DNA from: Chondrilla cf. caribensis
Taxonomy: Eukaryota; Porifera; Demospongiae; Chondrillida; Chondrillidae
DNA length: 45,000 nt
Direction of reading: 5' to 3'
NCBI GenBank assembly: GCA_964020155.1
Contig: OZ026558.1
Coordinates: forward strand, 3,893,969 to 3,938,968
Positions 11,243-22,900 of this stretch are shown here, one piece after another; positions within the stretch are counted from its first letter, which is position 1, and every line of letters begins with the position of its first letter. Below the pieces are notes generated by a model that saw nothing but the letters and a program-made list of their open reading frames with translations, was not told where the DNA came from and made no database searches. Both the position numbers and the translations under genes were made by a program.

Positions 11243-11436
11243 ACTAATCAGGAGTGTGTACTAACCAGGAGTGTGTGCTAACCAAGAGTGTGTACTAACC
11301 AGGAGTGTGTACTAACCAAGAGTGTGTACTAACCAAGAGTGTGTACTAACCCGGAGTGTGTACTAACCAAGAGTGTGTACTAACCAGGAGTATGTACTAA
11401 CCAGGAGTATGTACTAACCAGGAGTGAGTACTAACA
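11243..11436. repeat. minisatellite, unit 17 bp, about 11 copies
   Basis: The unit is ACTAACCAGGAGTGTGT, with AAGAG and CCGGAG variants. It is not coding. Confidence 0.9.
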
Positions 11437-11769
11437 GGGGGTACTTACTAACACACTCACATTGTATTCACGGATACACAGCATCAATAGAAACACAGTA
11501 CCATGTGTGTGTGTACATACCACAAATGCTATTTGCATAATTTTCAAATTTGCCTGCAATTTTGACACTCCTTATATGCTGAGACTCTCATTATATAAGG
11601 AATGTCCCTTCCGGATCAGAAATCAACAAGGAACTAGATAGTGATGCTTTGGGAAGAATACGGATTTGGAGTAAGCAGCTAATATTTCCCGTGCTTTCCA
11701 CTTAAGTAAAGTGTCCAGGAGATGATAATCAGTGGTAGCTGTTCAGTGTTGGTAAAAAGGTGAAAAAAG
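11437..11769. other. intergenic, nothing recognised
   Basis: No gene is supported. The last bases hold the T-run (on the minus strand) that follows the tRNA-like sequence. Confidence 0.35.
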
Positions 11770-11841
11770 CTTCGTGGAGGGGAATCGAACCCCGGTCTCC
11801 CGTGTGACAGGCAGGGATGCTGACCACTATACTATCACGGA
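11770..11841 (-). tRNA. tRNA-Asp (GTC)-like, probably degraded
   Basis: On the minus strand there is a 72-nt cloverleaf-like sequence with the box A region TAGTATAGTGGTCAGC, anticodon loop CTGTCAC (anticodon GTC) and T-arm GGGGTTCGATTCCCC. A run of six T follows directly, as a Pol III terminator would. Against full function, the acceptor stem has two mismatches (2:71 and 7:66), the D stem one (12:23), the anticodon stem one (C31-A39) and the T stem one (49:65). This suggests a pseudogene or tRNA-derived element rather than a working tRNA. It has no intron and no encoded CCA. Confidence 0.65.
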
Positions 11842-12288
11842 CTGGTGTGATTAGAGTAGTTGGAAACATCGTTATAAACCCACATAACAATTCAAGTGCC
11901 CTACAGTACATCAATAGTCGAGCTCCAAACAGGGAGAACACTTAAGGAAATTTCAAAGGCGTGCTAAGTGGAGGGTCAGGACAAGTGAGGTGTATGAAGA
12001 TAAGGTTGAGAAAGAATGCATGATTATCTCTTTAAGGTTAAGGGTTCATTCATACCTCGAATTTGAAAATGACCACAAGCCTGTGAGGTAGACAACCTGG
12101 GAAGGTTGGCTGGGGATATTGATAAAAAAATTAATGAGTTCACTGATTTTTACTATATTAGGCCATTTTCTGCTTTCGATCGATGATTTATCGATGTATG
12201 TGGTGGTGTAGAGTGATATGATGAAGGGGTCAATGTGAGATAACCAGGGAATGCAATCATGTGATGTGCAGTGTGTGAGAGTGCGTCA
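11842..12288. other. intergenic, nothing recognised
   Basis: No gene, RNA or array is supported. Confidence 0.35.
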
Positions 12289-12304
12289 CGTGTGCATGTG
12301 TGTG

Positions 12305-12383
<79 letters not shown>

Positions 12384-12426
12384 ATGCGTACATGTGAGTG
12401 TGCATGCGTGTGTGTGTGTGTGTGTC

Positions 12427-12457
<31 letters not shown>

Positions 12458-12481
12458 TGTGTGTCGTGTGTGCATGCGTGC

Positions 12482-12549
<68 letters not shown>

Positions 12550-12550
12550 A
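12289..12550. repeat. (TG)n microsatellite with CATGCG interruptions
   Basis: About 260 bp of TG dinucleotides broken by GCATGCGT and TGTCGTG blocks. It gives spurious long open frames on both strands. Confidence 0.95.
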
Positions 12551-13017
12551 CGTATGCATGACATAAGTAGTTAAGTTCCTAATTGGAATACATTTTTTTC
12601 ATTCCACGCAAAGAAAATCACCAAATACATTCCTGAGCACTTGAGAACTACGACAACACATCACACAGTTGAACCACACAATCCCATCGACAGCGAAGAA
12701 TGTGACTTAACATATGGGCGGTCAGTACAAGAATGACTATCTCCACATACGTAAGGGGTTATATCACACGTGTTTACATATATAGCCTCAGGCGCAGTAG
12801 ATACAGTTCAACCGGCTTGGTGAGTACCTTGAAGGGCACACCAAATCTGTACTTCTTATCAGAGGTACTCGCTATCAGTACTGATTGACATAGCGCACAC
12901 AAGTTATAGGTGTCAAGTGACTAATGTATGTATGTATCCACTGTGATGTCAGTACATACATATGGTGGTACGTGGTTATCTGACTGCATTTATTGGTTGT
13001 AAACAGTGTCAGATAAA
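12551..13017. other. intergenic, nothing recognised
   Basis: No gene is supported. Confidence 0.35.
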
Positions 13018-13298
13018 TCAGGTGTTGGATGAATCAGGGTACAATTGTCCACAACTCAGTGATGGTGGATCTCAGAGGAGTGTCGGGTAAATGAAGTTTT
13101 GGATCAATGAATGTTGGATGAACAAGGTGTTGGATGAAACAGGGTACACTGTCCACAACTCAGTGATGGTGAATCTCAGAGGAGTGTCGGATAAATGAAG
13201 TTTCGGATCAATGAATGTTGGATAAACAAGGTGTTGGATGAAACAGGGTACATTGTCCACACTCAGTGATGGTGGATCTCAGAGGAGTGTCGGATGAA
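13018..13298. repeat. tandem repeat, unit about 120 bp, 2-3 copies
   Basis: The unit contains TCCACAACTCAGTGATGG, ATCTCAGAGGAGTGTCGG, ATAAATGAAGTTT and ACAAGGTGTTGGATGAA. Successive copies are nearly identical. Confidence 0.85.
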
Positions 13299-14362
13299 AC
13301 CAGGTGTGAACGTATGTGTTAGGAGTCTGTATGAGAACAGTACAAAACCAAATCCCAATCAAAAACCAATTTCGGAACCGCTGTTTTGCCTTTACAAAGA
13401 GCTTCATTTGTATTGCAAAGCCAAAAAAAAATCACGTAGTGTTCATCTACTCATTTTGAAACTCATCTGTTATTCATAGACGTCATGTAATGCATGTACT
13501 TGGTAAGCTGTAAAGTATGTGAACCTCTCTATTGAGAATACCTTCGGTTGAGGTTAGAAGGTACTATACAGTAAAACCTCTCTATTGAGGACACTTTAGG
13601 ACCAGGCTAGGAGGTCCCATATGGTAGAACCTCCCTATTGAGGACATATTGGTAGTAGGAAGACATGTATGTTACAGCTTTGGGACAAGGATTGGTGTCT
13701 TGATTAGGGATCTGCATCATTAACTCCGTGGTCAAAGAACACCTTCAAGTGCACACGAGACTGTTGTGTGCAATTGGATATGCACAGTACAACTAGTTAT
13801 CTAGTCATGGTCACATCGGAATCTCGTCTATTCATGTCGAGACTATGATTGCAACACACGTATATGCATGAGTACATATTACAGTCCTATAGTAGTCCTC
13901 TCCACAATAGCACATTTTTATTGGACAGTCTCTTTATAACAACATATCTTGTGGGCACAGATGTATCAACGTACAACATCAATTACAGTGGCTATAACGG
14001 CAAACTGGCAGATGAAGCGAGGAACTGAGGATGATGTTAGACATTACTAAATGGAAGACAACCTGCTCGGGGAGAAAGGAGGAAAGAGAAAAACTGGCAA
14101 GAGGGACGTGAACCCATGGTGCCTGGCTGTAGCTGCCATAACCACTGTGCTGCAAGCAACCACAGCAACCAGTATCTCTCAATTCTCTTTTTTTTCTCTT
14201 TTCTCCTTTCTCTTCGAGCAGGTTGCATGTCTTCCATACAGTAATATACATGTATGTATATCACAAACACACCTGCTTCTATATAGCAAACGGTGATGTT
14301 ATGAAGAGGCTCGGCTGTACATTGGTACTGGGTGTCAAGACCAGTTCCATGTGGGAGACATA
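13299..14362. other. intergenic, repeat fragments only
   Basis: The segment 13570-13660 holds AACCTCTCTATTGAGGACA and AACCTCCCTATTGAGGACA, pieces of the CAGTGG-type repeat family. No gene is supported. Confidence 0.4.
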
Positions 14363-14568
14363 CCGTATATGGGAAATTTTCGTGGGAAAAAAATTTTTTA
14401 CGGATGGCTCCAAAAATGAAAATTCGCGAACAAAATTTCACGGATACTGGCCACAATCACGTGATAGAACCACGAGAATGCCTAATTCGCGGATTTTATT
14501 TTCACAAATGTTAGGCCAACCGTGATATCCACGAATATTTTGTCCCGCGAAAATTTCCCACAAAACAA
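14363..14568. mobile_element. inverted-repeat element with GGGAAATTTTCG ends
   Basis: The left arm TGGGAAATTTTCGTGGGA (14370 onward) and right arm TCCCGCGAAAATTTCCCA (14543 onward) are inverted with one mismatch, about 190 bp apart. Related GCGAAA/TTTCCC pieces occur at 20674-20845, 29280-29330 and 34580-34620. There is no coding capacity. Confidence 0.6.
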
Positions 14569-14676
14569 TGTCTGTCTGAATGTGAAATATGTAACAGAGT
14601 GATGAATAATCATATGTGTTGGTATTTGGTCAATGTCGTAAAATACATGTCTACTCATATACAAACTACACACATA

Positions 14677-14843
14677 CAGTGAATTCTTGTTAATCTGCCC
14701 CAATTTGTTCTTGGAAAATGTGGTGGTTTGATGATTTCGGCAAGCTATTATTCATTAGTACTTGTACATTATTTTGGTGCTGGAAATGGGGCAGATTTGG
14801 AGCTTGGCGGATAAGGTGGTTGTGGGCTGATGAGTATTCACTG
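14677..14843. mobile_element. Tc1/pogo-like MITE, copy 3
   Basis: Begins CAGTGAATTCTTGTTAATC, ends GATGAGTATTCACTG, and is flanked by TA on both sides. It is the best-preserved member of the family in this window. Confidence 0.75.
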
Positions 14844-16020
14844 TATATAGGAACACAGTCAATGTGTGGAGACATGTTCTACAGAAGATATCTATCTGTC
14901 TGGATATGGGCTATGTAAACACAGAGGTAAGTACATAGGTGAACACAGGGCAATCTTGGTTATCCAAGCCTTGGTCATTCGAACCCTCGATTATCCGACT
15001 GACCCGAACTATTGCATCAGCAGTGCCGCTACTAATGATTCATGTAGAAATGGCTTCCTTGAACTGACTGGTGTAAAATTGAGCTCTTACATACAGTGGT
15101 TTGTAAAAATAAGTACATACATATGTACAACTATAATGTATAAGTGTATATTGTTTAAGCATAATGTATAAGTGTATAATGGTTAAGGATAATGTATAAG
15201 TGTATAATGTTTAAGCATAATGTACAAGTATTTCTCTTATATGAAGATTTTTGTATTTTTAAAGTCTTAGTTAACGAAATTCTCAATTTCATACACAATT
15301 TCAGTTTTATACAACATCTTCACCCTTACTGAACACTTATTAGCAGTCTAATGTTCCAAGGTGTTGGGATGACCAAGGTCGCATTGTACGTATAGCTGTT
15401 TGTGTTCATGAGGTACATGCCTGTTCATTAGTAAACTCTGGACATACTTATGCGAGTACAAGACCACAGCCAACGTGTTGAGACACATTCTCTGAAAGAC
15501 ACTTGTCTGTCCAGATGTGAACTATGTATGTAAACACAGTGTTAAGTATATGCGTGAGAATATTTGGCCGCATTTGTATGACATGTCTGTTCATTGGTAA
15601 ACTATGCGCATATGTACGTGTTATGAACAAAGTACATTTTTACGGAATGTCGAGACGTGTCCAACAAGAGATATATGTCTGCCCAGCTGAAAACTATGTA
15701 AACACAATGGTAAATGTATATATGTGGGCATATTCAGTCGTGTTCGTCAGAGACATGTCTGTTCGTTGGCAAACTACGTCAACACACACAAACACAGTTC
15801 ACAAAGTGGATGATTTACATCATACAGCAGAAGATACATGTCTGTTCAAACACCAACTATGTAAACACAGAATGTATATACAGTATATATGTACATATGT
15901 TCGTGGATACATGTGTACATATATCTTGCCATATTTACATAAGATACAAATCTGTCTAAAATTACAAACATAAAAAGCACATTAACACTGCATAGATAAA
16001 ATTTCAAATTTCATTACAAC
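14844..16020. repeat. degenerate repeats, no gene seen
   Basis: Diverged copies of an ACATGTCTGTTC...AACTATGTAAACACA motif recur at roughly 100-130 bp spacing between 14870 and 15870. A 30-bp unit (AATGTATAAGTGTATAATG) is repeated about three times at 15131-15230. Open frames through this part are low-complexity and not supported as genes. Confidence 0.5.
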
Positions 16021-16041
16021 TTACTATTGCCATGTTAACAA

Positions 16042-16048
16042 GTATAGT

Positions 16049-16118
<70 letters not shown>

Positions 16119-16125
16119 TACTATA
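16042..16125. repeat. (AC)n microsatellite with inverted flanks
   Basis: About 65 bp of AC lies between AGTATAGTGT on the left and ACACTATACT on the right, which are exact reverse complements. Confidence 0.85.
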
Positions 16126-16840
16126 CTGTACATGCGCACTATACTAGTTAGTAGTTGGGACATGAACACTCAGAAAGTACGATCTATGTGAAATCACAAG
16201 GACATAAGGGCTCGATGGTGAGTACATTTTCTGGGTCACACTGCCCCAGTGTAAATATGGCATTGTGTCTTAGCCAGGAAAGCATCCATTTATATCATAA
16301 ATGTTAAAAATTTGTTTACCAGCTGAAATGATTACAAACAATAGCTAGGGCTTACAGATTATAAAAGTGTTGTAGAAATAAGACGATTCTATCACAATTA
16401 ATGCTATGATGCTGTTAACGTACTGTTACCCTTGCTCCTTAGCACACAAATATAGCAATGGACACTTGGGTGTACACACATGACAACACACTGTATATGC
16501 ACTTTGTGTACATACTTCACAACATGTACATTACTAACATCATGGCATCTTCCTAACTGGTACAAACTCTGTGGAAAACCCACAAAAGACTGGTTAAAAT
16601 AACCAATTTCATGATAAATTCCTGTGATGCAGTGGTGCCAATAGCATCATAAAATTAGAAGAGCATTTGGCAACAAGAACTCATTTCTAGGGTCTCTCAT
16701 AGTTCATCTTAACGAGTTCTACTGTACATGAATTGCACATGATCTAACCAAGTTAGTGGGTCAATTTCTGGTGGAATATTGGGTCGCGTTACAGTTCCTC
16801 TGGTAGCGACCTTGTAGGGTTAACACTAAATTACACGGAA
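16126..16840. other. intergenic, nothing recognised
   Basis: No gene, RNA or array is supported. Confidence 0.35.
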
Positions 16841-17410
16841 GAGAGTGAAATCAGGAAGTGACCACCCCGTTAGCACTTGTGAGGTCAGGAAGAGTGGAAT
16901 TTGGTTGCTGACCACAGAATCACAAATATCAGTGTATAGTTTAGCTATGAACCGTGACATGATAAGGAAGTGTGAAGTAGGCCACATACAGTAGGTACAA
17001 AACAGTGGTTTGTAAGAAATCAGGAAGTGATAAACTCGCTATTATGCACATCAGGAAGTGCAGAGTAGGCTACATACAGTAGGTACATAGCAGTGGTTCG
17101 CATGAAATCAGGAAGTGATAACCTCATTATTATTGGTGACATCAGGAAGTGCAGAGTTTGCCAACAACCACAAAATGACAACAGAGTAAATAGAACCACT
17201 TTGGAGATCTTTATTGATTGTGATCTGAGATGTTCAGTTCGAAGTTCGCTGCTCACCATAGTACAATTGAGACACCAGCAACAGAGTTAGTTACTAAGTG
17301 CAAACTAGCACCTAACATGTACTCCTCGAGAGAGCACTTCGTTACTTACACAAATTGAGGAAGTATCAATATTGCTGATAACCACGAGGCCAGGAAGAAT
17401 TAATTTAGCT
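16841..17410. repeat. degenerate tandem repeat rich in CAGGAAGTG
   Basis: CAGGAAGTG occurs exactly five times between 16852 and 17150, with degenerate versions to 17400, embedded in a diverged unit of about 90 bp (TACATACAGTAGGTAC...AGCAGTGGTT). The 9-mer matches the ETS-family consensus. No gene is supported. Confidence 0.6.
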
Positions 17411-18207
17411 CGAAAAGTACCCAATTTCTTCATGATGAGTTCGAGGTGAGCAGTTTGAAGTTCGTTGCCATCCATGGAATTAAAAAACTAATTTAAGAAT
17501 TAATTTTAAGAAACTAAATTAATTAAACACACCAAACATTGTTATCATCCAGTATTAATCATTTGCACAAAATGCTTTTCATTGAAATGGAATTTTATTA
17601 GTGAGATTTGTGGATGCTTTGAAGTTTGCGCTTAATGGTTTCAATTTTGATTGATGTCTTTAGATAGTGTCCACTTCACCATGAAAGTAGCTGCAATCGA
17701 AGGTGCGCATCAGTATACACATTTTAAGTGCAAAGATACACGCACAAAATCCTTGGCAACCTTTGATGTTGAGTGACACGCGGAGAAATGAGAGCGAAAC
17801 CTTATCAATACCGCAGTTGCTGCCTTATTGGCAGTGGTATGGGTTCAGAGTGTACATACCAGCAATACACATGAAAAAACTCAAGTGAGAAATGAGTACA
17901 TACACCACTCCAGAATCCCTGCAATGTCAGCTGTCCAAAAACGGCTCTTCAGGTTCTCCTGACAAACAGCTATCTGTGACAGCTGATACTGCCTCAAAGA
18001 AATACCTACCTACACAAGACCATATACATGCACACACTGCATACATGAACATACGTGCATACGTACGTTCAGGTATGTATGAGTACTTTACATATATGGG
18101 TATATGTGTATGTACTTTATATAGTAGACACAGATACTTACGCACATACGTAGAGTACTTGATGCATGCGGTATCAATATTCTCACACACAGGTATGTAC
18201 ATGCCCG

Positions 18208-18208
<1 letters not shown>
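17411..18208. other. intergenic, nothing recognised
   Basis: No convincing gene was found. The open frame from 17892 runs into the microsatellite and is not supported. Confidence 0.35.
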
Positions 18209-18475
<267 letters not shown>

Positions 18476-18690
18476 GTATATGGGATAGCCTTTAGTAACA
18501 CAGGCATTACAATGATAAACTGTACAGTGACATGATAAGGGGTAGTCCATTCAAGTCCAGCAATGTGTGATGGAAGATTTGTGCCATTGTGTCGTCATGT
18601 GTATATGCCCACGTGACCATTACCATATTTGTGCACTAAGGAGCACAGGTAACAGTACATTAACAACACAGCCTAGATACTTGTGTATAC

Positions 18691-19070
18691 AGCATAGTTT
18701 AGGTACTGTTTGTGAACAACAAGTTCAGTTACTGTCTGTGAAGAACATTGTTCAGGTTGGCTGCAACATAGGTAGTTTAGTTATGGTTGTAAATAACATA
18801 TGTAGTTCAGGTACAGTTTGTAAACAACATAGTTCAGGTACAGTTTGTAAACAACATAGTCCAGGTACAGTTGGTAAACAACATAGTCCAGGTACAGTTT
18901 GTAAACAGCATAGTTCAGGTACAGTTTGTAAACAACATAGTTCAGGTACAGCTTGTAAACAACATAGTCCAGGTAAACTTTGTAAACAACGTAGTTCAGG
19001 TACAGCTTGTAAACAACATAGTCCAGGTAAACTTTTAAACAACGTAGTTCAGGTACAGGTTGTAAACAAC
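18691..19070. repeat. minisatellite, unit 27 bp, about 14 copies
   Basis: The unit is made of TTCAGGTACAGTTTG plus TAAACAACATAG. Because 27 is divisible by three, the array stays open in several frames and gives a false 9-residue protein repeat (Q-H-S-S-G-T-V-C-K). Confidence 0.9.
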
Positions 19071-19432
19071 ACATGTGTCTTGAAATCCCCAATTTGCAAA
19101 TTGAATAGTCTTGAAGATGTACAACTTTTGAACACATGGTCTAGCATACACTTGTGCAAAAATCAATGGACATATTCTTTGATTGATTTAACACCCTTTT
19201 CGTTTCATTTGTCAACATTCTCATCGAATTAACAGATTTTCATCACAATTAATGGTATATGCATTTGCATTAACACTTTCCTTGTACTCGCATAAAAATA
19301 GCCTCCAAACCTCACTCCTTTGAGGAGATAAGGAAAGATTAGCAAAACTTCTGTCAGCGAATTCACAGAAACACCGAGTACAACTTGTATTTGGCAAGCT
19401 TGTACACCCTATTTCCCACCTTCATAGGTGTA
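19071..19432. other. intergenic, nothing recognised
   Basis: No gene is supported. Confidence 0.35.
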
Positions 19433-19539
19433 CAGTGAGACCTCTCCATTCCGCCCCCCTATAATCTGCCAAACCCGCTAATCCACCATACTTGAAAACT
19501 GAGAAACTGAAATGGTACGGGATTATCAAGGTTTCACTG
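19433..19539. mobile_element. short CAGTG-type MITE, 107 bp
   Basis: Begins CAGTGAGACCTCTCCATTCC and ends GGGATTATCAAGGTTTCACTG, flanked by TA on both sides. The termini are imperfect inverted repeats of about 20 bp. It is of the same Tc1/pogo-like type but a different subfamily. Confidence 0.65.
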
Positions 19540-19971
19540 TATAGGGGCCTCAATTTCTTTTTGGAGAAGCTTTACGTACTCTCTTGAATAAGTGTTGGAA
19601 GGCAAAGAATTAGAGTTGAAAAAAGAAAAGGAATTCATTCATACACCTCTCAAATATGTAGTACTGTTTGTATAGCTGATATCATAGGGGGTGCATTAAT
19701 CGCTACGAAAACTCTGTCAAGTGCCATGCGGAAAACACCAAATGAAACAAAAACAGTGCTAAACAAATCGAAAGACACAGCAAATACAGTTTAGCACATT
19801 ATACAGTAGTGTATATACATTAGTAACAATGCTCTGTACATAAAACCATGCACATAATGTACATATGAGAGTTGTATCATACATCGGCAAACATACAGTA
19901 TACATACGTATTACAGTACAAATATGTAGGTACATACATAGGGTTTAGTACATACTGTGAGGTACAGGCTG
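19540..19971. other. 3' flank of CEP70, nothing recognised
   Basis: This probably includes the CEP70 3' untranslated region (minus strand). I saw no AATAAA close to the stop codon. Confidence 0.4.
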
Positions 19972-22900
19972 TCAGGAAGTGAGTCTTGATTTCAGTGTGG
20001 GAGTGATCGCGCCGAGGGACGTGACCCCCAGGTGAGATTGGAGCTCCGCGACCACCTCCTGGAAGGCGGGTAGGAATTCTTCGGCAAATCGTAGCCTCTC
20101 GATGACTCTGAAGAGAACACAAATTCAAAAAAGTCCATAAAAAGAACAACACATCAAACACATCAGAATTCTTTGACCACGATATACAAAGGAGTCCACT
20201 TAAGCCCACTGGGTTAGTTCACAATTTGGATATTGGTGAAAGAGTATGCTTATTCAACAAGCTCTTGTTCAAAATATAGAACACATCACAATGTACATTC
20301 TTAAAGTAAACGTAGATATTGATAAGCAAAATCCCTGGTAATCAAGCAGTAATTTCCAGGTAATAGAAGTTATTTCAGGGGTTTGACTTGAATCAATTGT
20401 AATATTTGTCAAAGGCCATTATTATCTCTGAGATTCAGAATACCGCCAAAAACTACTGCACATCAGCACTTATTGCATGTGTGAGTAATGCAGACACACT
20501 CACTCCTCTGCCGTGCTGTAGCCAAATTCTTTCTTGACTTTGAACCAGAAATTACTATTTTGAGCGGAGGCTAGCGTTTCGACATGAAGGACCAATGAAG
20601 TGGTAGAACAGGAATCTGCACAACATATAAAGAACACAACCAATGTTATACTGTATCTATGTGTTTTATACCGTATAGCGGGAAAAAATCATGGAAGAAA
20701 TTTCGCGATTTCATGCTCAAGTAAGCATTTTGTGGTATTAATTTTGTGATATTTGTGTTGGTGTTTCAAGTTCGAGTTTTGGTAATTTTGCTTGTAATGA
20801 TTTCTCGGAATTTTACCCTCGTGAAATTTCCCCACTATACAGTATGTACATACTTTGCCTGCATTGTATGTACTGTACACACTGTATGTAAATAATATAG
20901 TATGTACTATGCCCATATTGTATGTACTGTACATACTGTATGTAAATGATATACGTATGTACTATGCCCATATAGTATGTACTGTACATACTGTATGTAC
21001 ATACTGTATGTGCATATTTTGTGTACTATGAGAACAGTGTATGTACTGTACTCCCTCCCTTGACTATTTTCCTATATAAAGGCCTGTATAAGTATGAACA
21101 CACCTGAATACCGAAGTACGTACACACGTATGTACATATGTACATACACAACTGTTATGGGTAAAACCTTAAAAACTTGGATTAGCACTCCCTCAACAAA
21201 AATTTTAGGTTTTAGGTTAAATCTTACCAGGAAACCTGTTTCTCCCCCCTTTCCATGCACTGTACTGTACACTCTACCATGGAGTGTTTGCTGTTTCAGC
21301 ATCCACTGTCCTACATAGTACCATCAAGTCCCCAAACATACATACCTACGTACCCACCCACACACACACACACTCACCAATGTTCAACTGTGATTGTATG
21401 GTCTTCACCACATTCCGGTACATGTGTAGCTGAGAATAGATCTCGTTCATTTTCGGGTAGACACCGCTCCTGTCCCTGACATCGAACAGCTGCTGGAAGT
21501 AGGCTACCATGGCAGGTAGGCCCTGCTCCTTGACTAGCTATACACACGATACAGGGCACAACAGTGAGACCACATTCGTACACTGTATTGTGAACATGTG
21601 AAAGTTGTTAGACATGTTGGTTGTATTTCTTTATGGTTTTAGGGCTATTGTTTAACACGTCTATAGCGATATTCAAACAATTCTTTTCACAAATTACTCA
21701 ATTGTGCAACGTTTCACCCATCACAGGCTTCTTCAGGCACATACAATATGAAGAAGCCTGTGATGGGTAAAACATTGCACGAATGATTAATTTGTGAAAA
21801 GAATTGTTTGAATATCACTCTAGACGTGTTAAACGATAGTCCTAAAACCATAACGAAATATACTGTACTGTGTATATAATGTACGCACATGTATATAAAT
21901 ACATTACATGTACATGCGTACATACATACGTATGCACATATAACTCCCTATTAAGAAGACTTTGGGGATGAACTCTTACGTATGTCCTCATTACAGAGGT
22001 TTCCTCAATTCAGAGGTTTGTAATAATAAAAGTATCATAGAGAGCGATAGCACTCTATGTGTAGGGATGACGCGAAAAAAGCATGGCGGCATACATCACG
22101 CATACATTAATGTTTCGCAAAAATATCGCCTATGGGCATTATATAGAGGTTCCGCTGTATTCGAGCAGTACACATGGATGATATTGAACATAATTGTGAG
22201 CCTGGTCACGTCAGGACCACGAAGCCATAGTAAAGCAAATGAACTGGAGGAATTGTGACAAAAAGCCAACAGCAGCAAACAATGAAAGAGAATGATTAAA
22301 CTCCTACGGTACATATGTATGTGTGATCAGGTTAGATACTACATGCGTATGTACGTATGTGTGATCAGGTTAGATACTACATACGTATGTGTGGTCGGTT
22401 TAGATACTACATGCGTATGTATGTGTGGTCAGTTTAGATACTACATACGTATGTATGTGTGGTCAGTTTAGATACTACATACGTATTAAATTTTATGTGT
22501 GATCAGGTTAGATAGTACATACGTATGTACGTACATATGTACGTAGATTTGGTGAATGGCTGTTAATCAACCACTGCATTATCTGCCAAACCATTCCATC
22601 CACCACAATATCCTAGTACCAATATGACATACAGGTACTAACGAATATCCAGTTAATTAGCCAACATTTTGAGAACAAACTGTCACAGATCAACGAGTAT
22701 TCACTGTACCAGGTACATATGTACTTGCATGTATCCTGATTCAAGACATCAAAAAGCCCGTCAGTGATATGTATCTGAAATATCCCTGAGATCTCCAGAT
22801 GTGACAATTGATTAATCAATTATTTACCAAAAGGTCAATAAAAAGCTAATCAGGACACATCCCTCACCTTAGTATTGTGTCTTTTTTGCACCCACTGTTT

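Noticed and set aside
13979..14525. Several overlapping frames on both strands
   Set aside because: They arise from purine/pyrimidine-rich sequence and an inverted-repeat element, and none has a recognisable protein pattern.
18567..19232. 221-codon plus-strand frame with a 9-residue repeat, and its antisense partners
   Set aside because: It is a 27-bp minisatellite whose length is a multiple of three, so all frames stay open. There is no signal, start context or conservation beyond the DNA repeat.
20674..20845. Possible extra CEP70 exon in this minus-strand open segment
   Set aside because: It is flanked by inverted GCGAAATTTCCC repeats found elsewhere and does not resemble CEP70.
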